Shown here: piece after piece, positions 6,591-9,548 of the stretch
Layout of the letters: the number at the start of each line of letters is the position of its first letter
Position numbering within the stretch: the stretch's first letter is position 1
Assembly: GCA_004525275.1 (NCBI GenBank)
Contig: SPCO01000043.1
Coordinates: 1 to 9,548 of the forward strand
DNA from: Thermomicrobiales bacterium
GTDB taxonomy: Bacteria; Chloroflexota; Limnocylindria; Limnocylindrales; CSP1-4
DNA length: 9,548 nucleotides
Direction of reading: 5' to 3'
The notes under the pieces: model-generated
Told to the model about the DNA's origin: nothing
Seen by the model: only the letters and a program-made list of their open reading frames with translations
Database searches by the model: none
Program-made: the position numbers and the translations under genes

Positions 6591-8000
6591 GTGACGAGCG
6601 CAACCGCGCCTCGCGATCCAGCGCCCGGAACCGGGCATGCTGAGCAGCCAGCCAGGGGCCTCGGCGGGCTGACCCCAACTGGTCGGGCGGTCGTTCCCGC
6701 GTCCTGGGCGTTGTACGACTTCGCCAACACGATCTTCTCGTTCGCGGTCGTGTCCGGGGCGATCGGCCTCTACCTGGTCAACGACAACCAATTCGGCGAG
6801 CGTGACGGCAATCTGCTCCTGTCCGTCGCGGTGGTCGCGAGCGTCGGGGTCAACGCCCTCGTGTCTCCGATCCTTGGCGCTCTCTCGGACCGCGGGGCCG
6901 GCCGGATGCCGTTCCTGCTGTTCTTCACGGCGCTGTGCATCGGTGCGACCTTCTTCATCGGTGACCTGCCGCCATTCATCGGTCTGGCCTTGTTCATCGT
7001 CGCCAACTTCGCGTACCAGGCCGCCCTCATCTACTACGACGCGACGATCAGGACGGTGAGCTACCCCGCGACGCGGGGGAGGTTGTCCGGTCTGGGCACG
7101 GCGATCGGCTACTGCGGGACCGTCTTCGTCGGGTTGCTGATCTTCCTGCTGGATATCCCGGTCGTGGATCGCTTCCGGGTGACAGCCCTGCTCTTCGCGC
7201 TCTTTGCGATCCCGATCTTCGTGTTCGTCCGCGAACCGCGAGTGTCGGGCCGGGCGGCGATCACCGGCGCCGACATCCGAGGCTCCTTCGGCCAGCTTCG
7301 ACGTTCCATCGTGCACGCACGGGAGGTGCCCGAACTGGGACGGTTCCTCGTCGGACGCTTCTTCTACTCCGACGCGGTCAATACGGTCATCGTGGTCATG
7401 AGCGTCGTGACCGTGAAGACGATGGGCCTGACCGAGCGGGAGAGCGTCCTGGTCCTGCTATCCCTGACCCTGGTCGCGATCGCGATGAGCTTCGTGTGGG
7501 GTCTGCTGGTCGACCGTCGGGGTCCGAAGTGGACGCTTGTCGCGGTCCTGGTCTCGTGGGCCGTCGGGCTCGTGCTCGGCGGTGTGGCGGTCGGTTTCGG
7601 GCCTTCGGGGCTGACACTCTTCCTCGTGGCCGGGGCGATCCTGGGCTCCGGTCTCGGGGGCGTCCAGGTGGCCGACCGAGTCCTGATGGTTCGGCTGTCG
7701 CCGCCGGACAAGATCGGCGAATTCTTCGGGATCTACGGTCTCGTGGGCAAGGGATCGCAGGTCATCGGCCAGTTGCTCTACGGGGTCATCCTGTTTCTGC
7801 TGCTCGATTCCTTCGGGAACGGTGCATATCAAGTCGCCGTGCTGAGCCTCCTGGTGACGATGCTCATCGGGCTGTGGTTGGTCTGGCCGGTCCGTGACGA
7901 TTGGAGCGGATCCGGCGAGCGGATTCTGCCCGAGGCGATGGGCCCGGTCGCGCCTCCCGAGCGGCTGTCGCCAGCAGGAGGTCCACTGGAGCCTCGGTAG
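6591..8000 (+). CDS. MFS transporter, UMF1 family
   Basis: The product has 469 residues and about twelve membrane helices: ~45-63, 75-97, 107-122, 127-144, 168-187, 193-212, 260-278, 288-308, 316-337, 340-358, 380-402 and 410-432. The hydrophilic, Pro/Ala-rich first ~35 residues and the last ~30 are probably cytoplasmic. ASWALYDFANTIFSF (37-51) and SPILGALSDRGAGR (92-105) are hallmark motifs of the UMF1 branch of the major facilitator superfamily (Atg22-like, 'unknown major facilitator'). Bacterial UMF1 substrates are mostly undetermined. The GTG start at 6591 has no Shine-Dalgarno but a TAnnnT box 6 nt upstream, consistent with a leaderless message. It is divergent from the glycoside operon and could share control with it, so a solute or metabolite linked to that operon is possible but not shown. 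It ends 27 bp from the convergent galE. Confidence 0.88.
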   Translation: MTSATAPRDPAPGTGHAEQPARGLGGLTPTGRAVVPASWALYDFANTIFSFAVVSGAIGLYLVNDNQFGERDGNLLLSVAVVASVGVNALVSPILGALSDRGAGRMPFLLFFTALCIGATFFIGDLPPFIGLALFIVANFAYQAALIYYDATIRTVSYPATRGRLSGLGTAIGYCGTVFVGLLIFLLDIPVVDRFRVTALLFALFAIPIFVFVREPRVSGRAAITGADIRGSFGQLRRSIVHAREVPELGRFLVGRFFYSDAVNTVIVVMSVVTVKTMGLTERESVLVLLSLTLVAIAMSFVWGLLVDRRGPKWTLVAVLVSWAVGLVLGGVAVGFGPSGLTLFLVAGAILGSGLGGVQVADRVLMVRLSPPDKIGEFFGIYGLVGKGSQVIGQLLYGVILFLLLDSFGNGAYQVAVLSLLVTMLIGLWLVWPVRDDWSGSGERILPEAMGPVAPPERLSPAGGPLEPR

Positions 8001-8027
8001 CGGCTGGGGCCGGGACGCTCGCGCGCG

Positions 8028-9023
<996 letters not shown>

Positions 9024-9030
9024 GGCCGAA

Positions 9031-9036
9031 ACGATA
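9031..9036 (-). promoter_or_regulatory. Putative -10 box for leaderless galE transcript
   Basis: TATCGT on the minus strand matches TAnnnT and ends 7 nt before the galE ATG. No clear -35 and no Shine-Dalgarno is seen. This is the same arrangement as at the two starts flanking 6551-6590, which raises confidence in all three. Confidence 0.45.
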
Positions 9037-9087
9037 CGCGGTCCGGGCACCGGTTGGCTGGGCGGGTGGGCCGGTGTCGGTCGGCGC

Positions 9088-9109
9088 CTCGATCGGCGCG
9101 GCGATCGAG
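9088..9109. repeat. Perfect 8-bp inverted repeat upstream of galE
   Basis: CTCGATCG (9088-9095) and CGATCGAG (9102-9109) form a perfect 8-bp stem with a 6-nt loop. It lies about 65 bp upstream of the galE start in the gap after the repeat-protein gene. It could be an operator or a terminator-like hairpin. No T-tract follows on either strand. Confidence 0.35.
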
Positions 9110-9160
9110 CTTCCGCCGTCCCGTATGCACGCCAGTCATATGACCTGGGCCTGGGTGCGC

Positions 9161-9205
9161 GTATCGACCCTCCGATGGCTCAGCCGATACGTATCTCGAG
9201 GGTCG
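9161..9205. repeat. Overlapping inverted repeats (two alternative hairpins) and a 10-bp palindrome
   Basis: GTATCG (9161-9166) can pair with CGATAC (9185-9190). CGACCCTC (9165-9172) can pair with GAGGGTCG (9198-9205). The two stems share bases at 9165-9166, so they exclude each other. A perfect 10-bp palindrome GATACGTATC lies at 9186-9195. The gap 9024-9317 (294 bp) that contains these shows no convincing gene. It should hold the end of the repeat-protein transcript and the galE promoter. Confidence 0.35.
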
Positions 9206-9317
9206 TCGTCCGTGGCGCAGCCACAGATTCGCCAACTGTCCGGTCGGCAGTGCAAGGGCTAAGACGGCTGTGCATATTCGCGGCCACAACGACAGTGCGG
9301 CCGAGCGTGGAGCGGTT

Positions 9318-9548
9318 TCAGCGGCGACGGAAGAGACGGTCGATCCAGGATCGACGGCGAGGCTTGGCGATCGGCTCGGGAGGGGCCGAGTCTGGGGCCG
9401 CCGGTTCAGCGGAGGGCACCGCATGCTCATCGGGCGTCGGCTCGGCCGGCACGGGCTCGGCCGGCACAGGCTCGGCTGGGGTCGCTGCCGGCACAGGCTC
9501 GGCTGGGGTCGCTGCCGGCACAGGCTCGGCTGGGGTCGCTGCCGGCAC
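9318..9548 (-). CDS. C-terminus of Pro/Ala/Glu-rich repeat protein with basic tail (5' end outside window)
   Basis: Only the last 76 codons are present. The apparent GTG at the window edge is just a Val codon inside a repeat, so the true start lies beyond position 9548. The visible part has three perfect VPAATPAEP nonapeptides, then VPAEP-type pentapeptides, then a less regular Pro/Ala/Glu/Ser stretch. It ends in a sharply different basic amphipathic segment, KPRRRSWIDRLFRRR. Such Pro/Ala/Glu-rich segments are usually extended, flexible linkers. The Arg/Trp/Leu/Phe tail could dock on a membrane, nucleic acid or an acidic partner. I do not recognise the protein, and its main domain, if any, is off the window. 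Confidence 0.75.
   Translation of the reverse strand: MPAATPAEPVPAATPAEPVPAATPAEPVPAEPVPAEPTPDEHAVPSAEPAAPDSAPPEPIAKPRRRSWIDRLFRRR
9461..9548 (-). repeat. 27-bp perfect tandem repeat within coding sequence
   Basis: Three identical 27-bp copies lie at 9461-9487, 9488-9514 and 9515-9541, plus 7 bp of a fourth cut by the window end. Shorter 15-bp variants (about 9441-9470) adjoin them. The unit is a multiple of three and encodes a nonapeptide, so copy-number change would keep the reading frame. Perfect identity at the DNA level suggests recent expansion. Confidence 0.9.

Noticed and set aside
6537..7316. Minus-strand frame of 259 codons opposite the UMF1 transporter
   Set aside because: Glu/Arg/Asp/Gln-rich translation typical of the antisense of a membrane protein. 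It also overlaps the divergent promoter and the ligase-like gene start.
8001..8027. Terminator between the convergent transporter and galE genes
   Set aside because: The 27-bp gap is GC-rich but holds no stable stem followed by T residues on either strand.
9212..9224. Small hairpin GTGGC-GCA-GCCAC
   Set aside because: A five-base stem with a three-base loop is expected by chance in sequence of this composition.

Overview
The window is GC-rich, densely coded bacterial chromosome with tight gene spacing and many GTG starts. Tad-pilus genes, a GpgS-type glycosyltransferase and leaderless-looking promoters (TAnnnT just before the start codon) suggest a high-GC Chloroflexota or Actinomycetota member. 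I cannot fix the phylum from sequence alone. There are no rRNA, tRNA, CRISPR or insertion-sequence features that I can see.

Layout, left to right. (1) Positions 1-1121, minus strand: two Tad pilus-assembly genes, a TadE-like pseudopilin followed by a TadG-like protein. The TadG-like gene leaves the window just as its von Willebrand A domain begins. (2) Positions 1319-6550, minus strand: a compact four-gene operon. In transcription order it holds a DNA-ligase-like protein that has lost its catalytic residues, a GT-A glycosyltransferase resembling mannosylglycerate synthase, a glucosyl-3-phosphoglycerate synthase fused to two N-terminal universal-stress-protein domains, and a type II glycerate kinase. 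Gaps are 18 bp, a 1-nt stop/start overlap, and 7 bp. (3) Positions 6591-8000, plus strand: a UMF1-type MFS transporter, divergent from the operon across only 40 bp. (4) Positions 8028-9023, minus strand: UDP-glucose 4-epimerase GalE, convergent with the transporter. (5) Positions 9318-9548, minus strand: the 3' end of a Pro/Ala/Glu-rich repeat protein with a very basic C-terminus.

The most coherent story is the operon. GpgS joins a nucleotide-activated glucose to 3-phosphoglycerate, the glycerate kinase produces or recycles phosphoglycerate, and the second glycosyltransferase could add another sugar or act directly on glycerate. The likely product is a glycerate glycoside of the glucosylglycerate or mannosylglucosylglycerate type, used as a compatible solute or as a primer for a polysaccharide. 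No matching phosphatase is in the window. The stress-protein domains on the synthase suggest ATP or nucleotide sensing built into the enzyme. The leading gene, a dead ligase fold, has no obvious place in this pathway and is the least explained part of the window.
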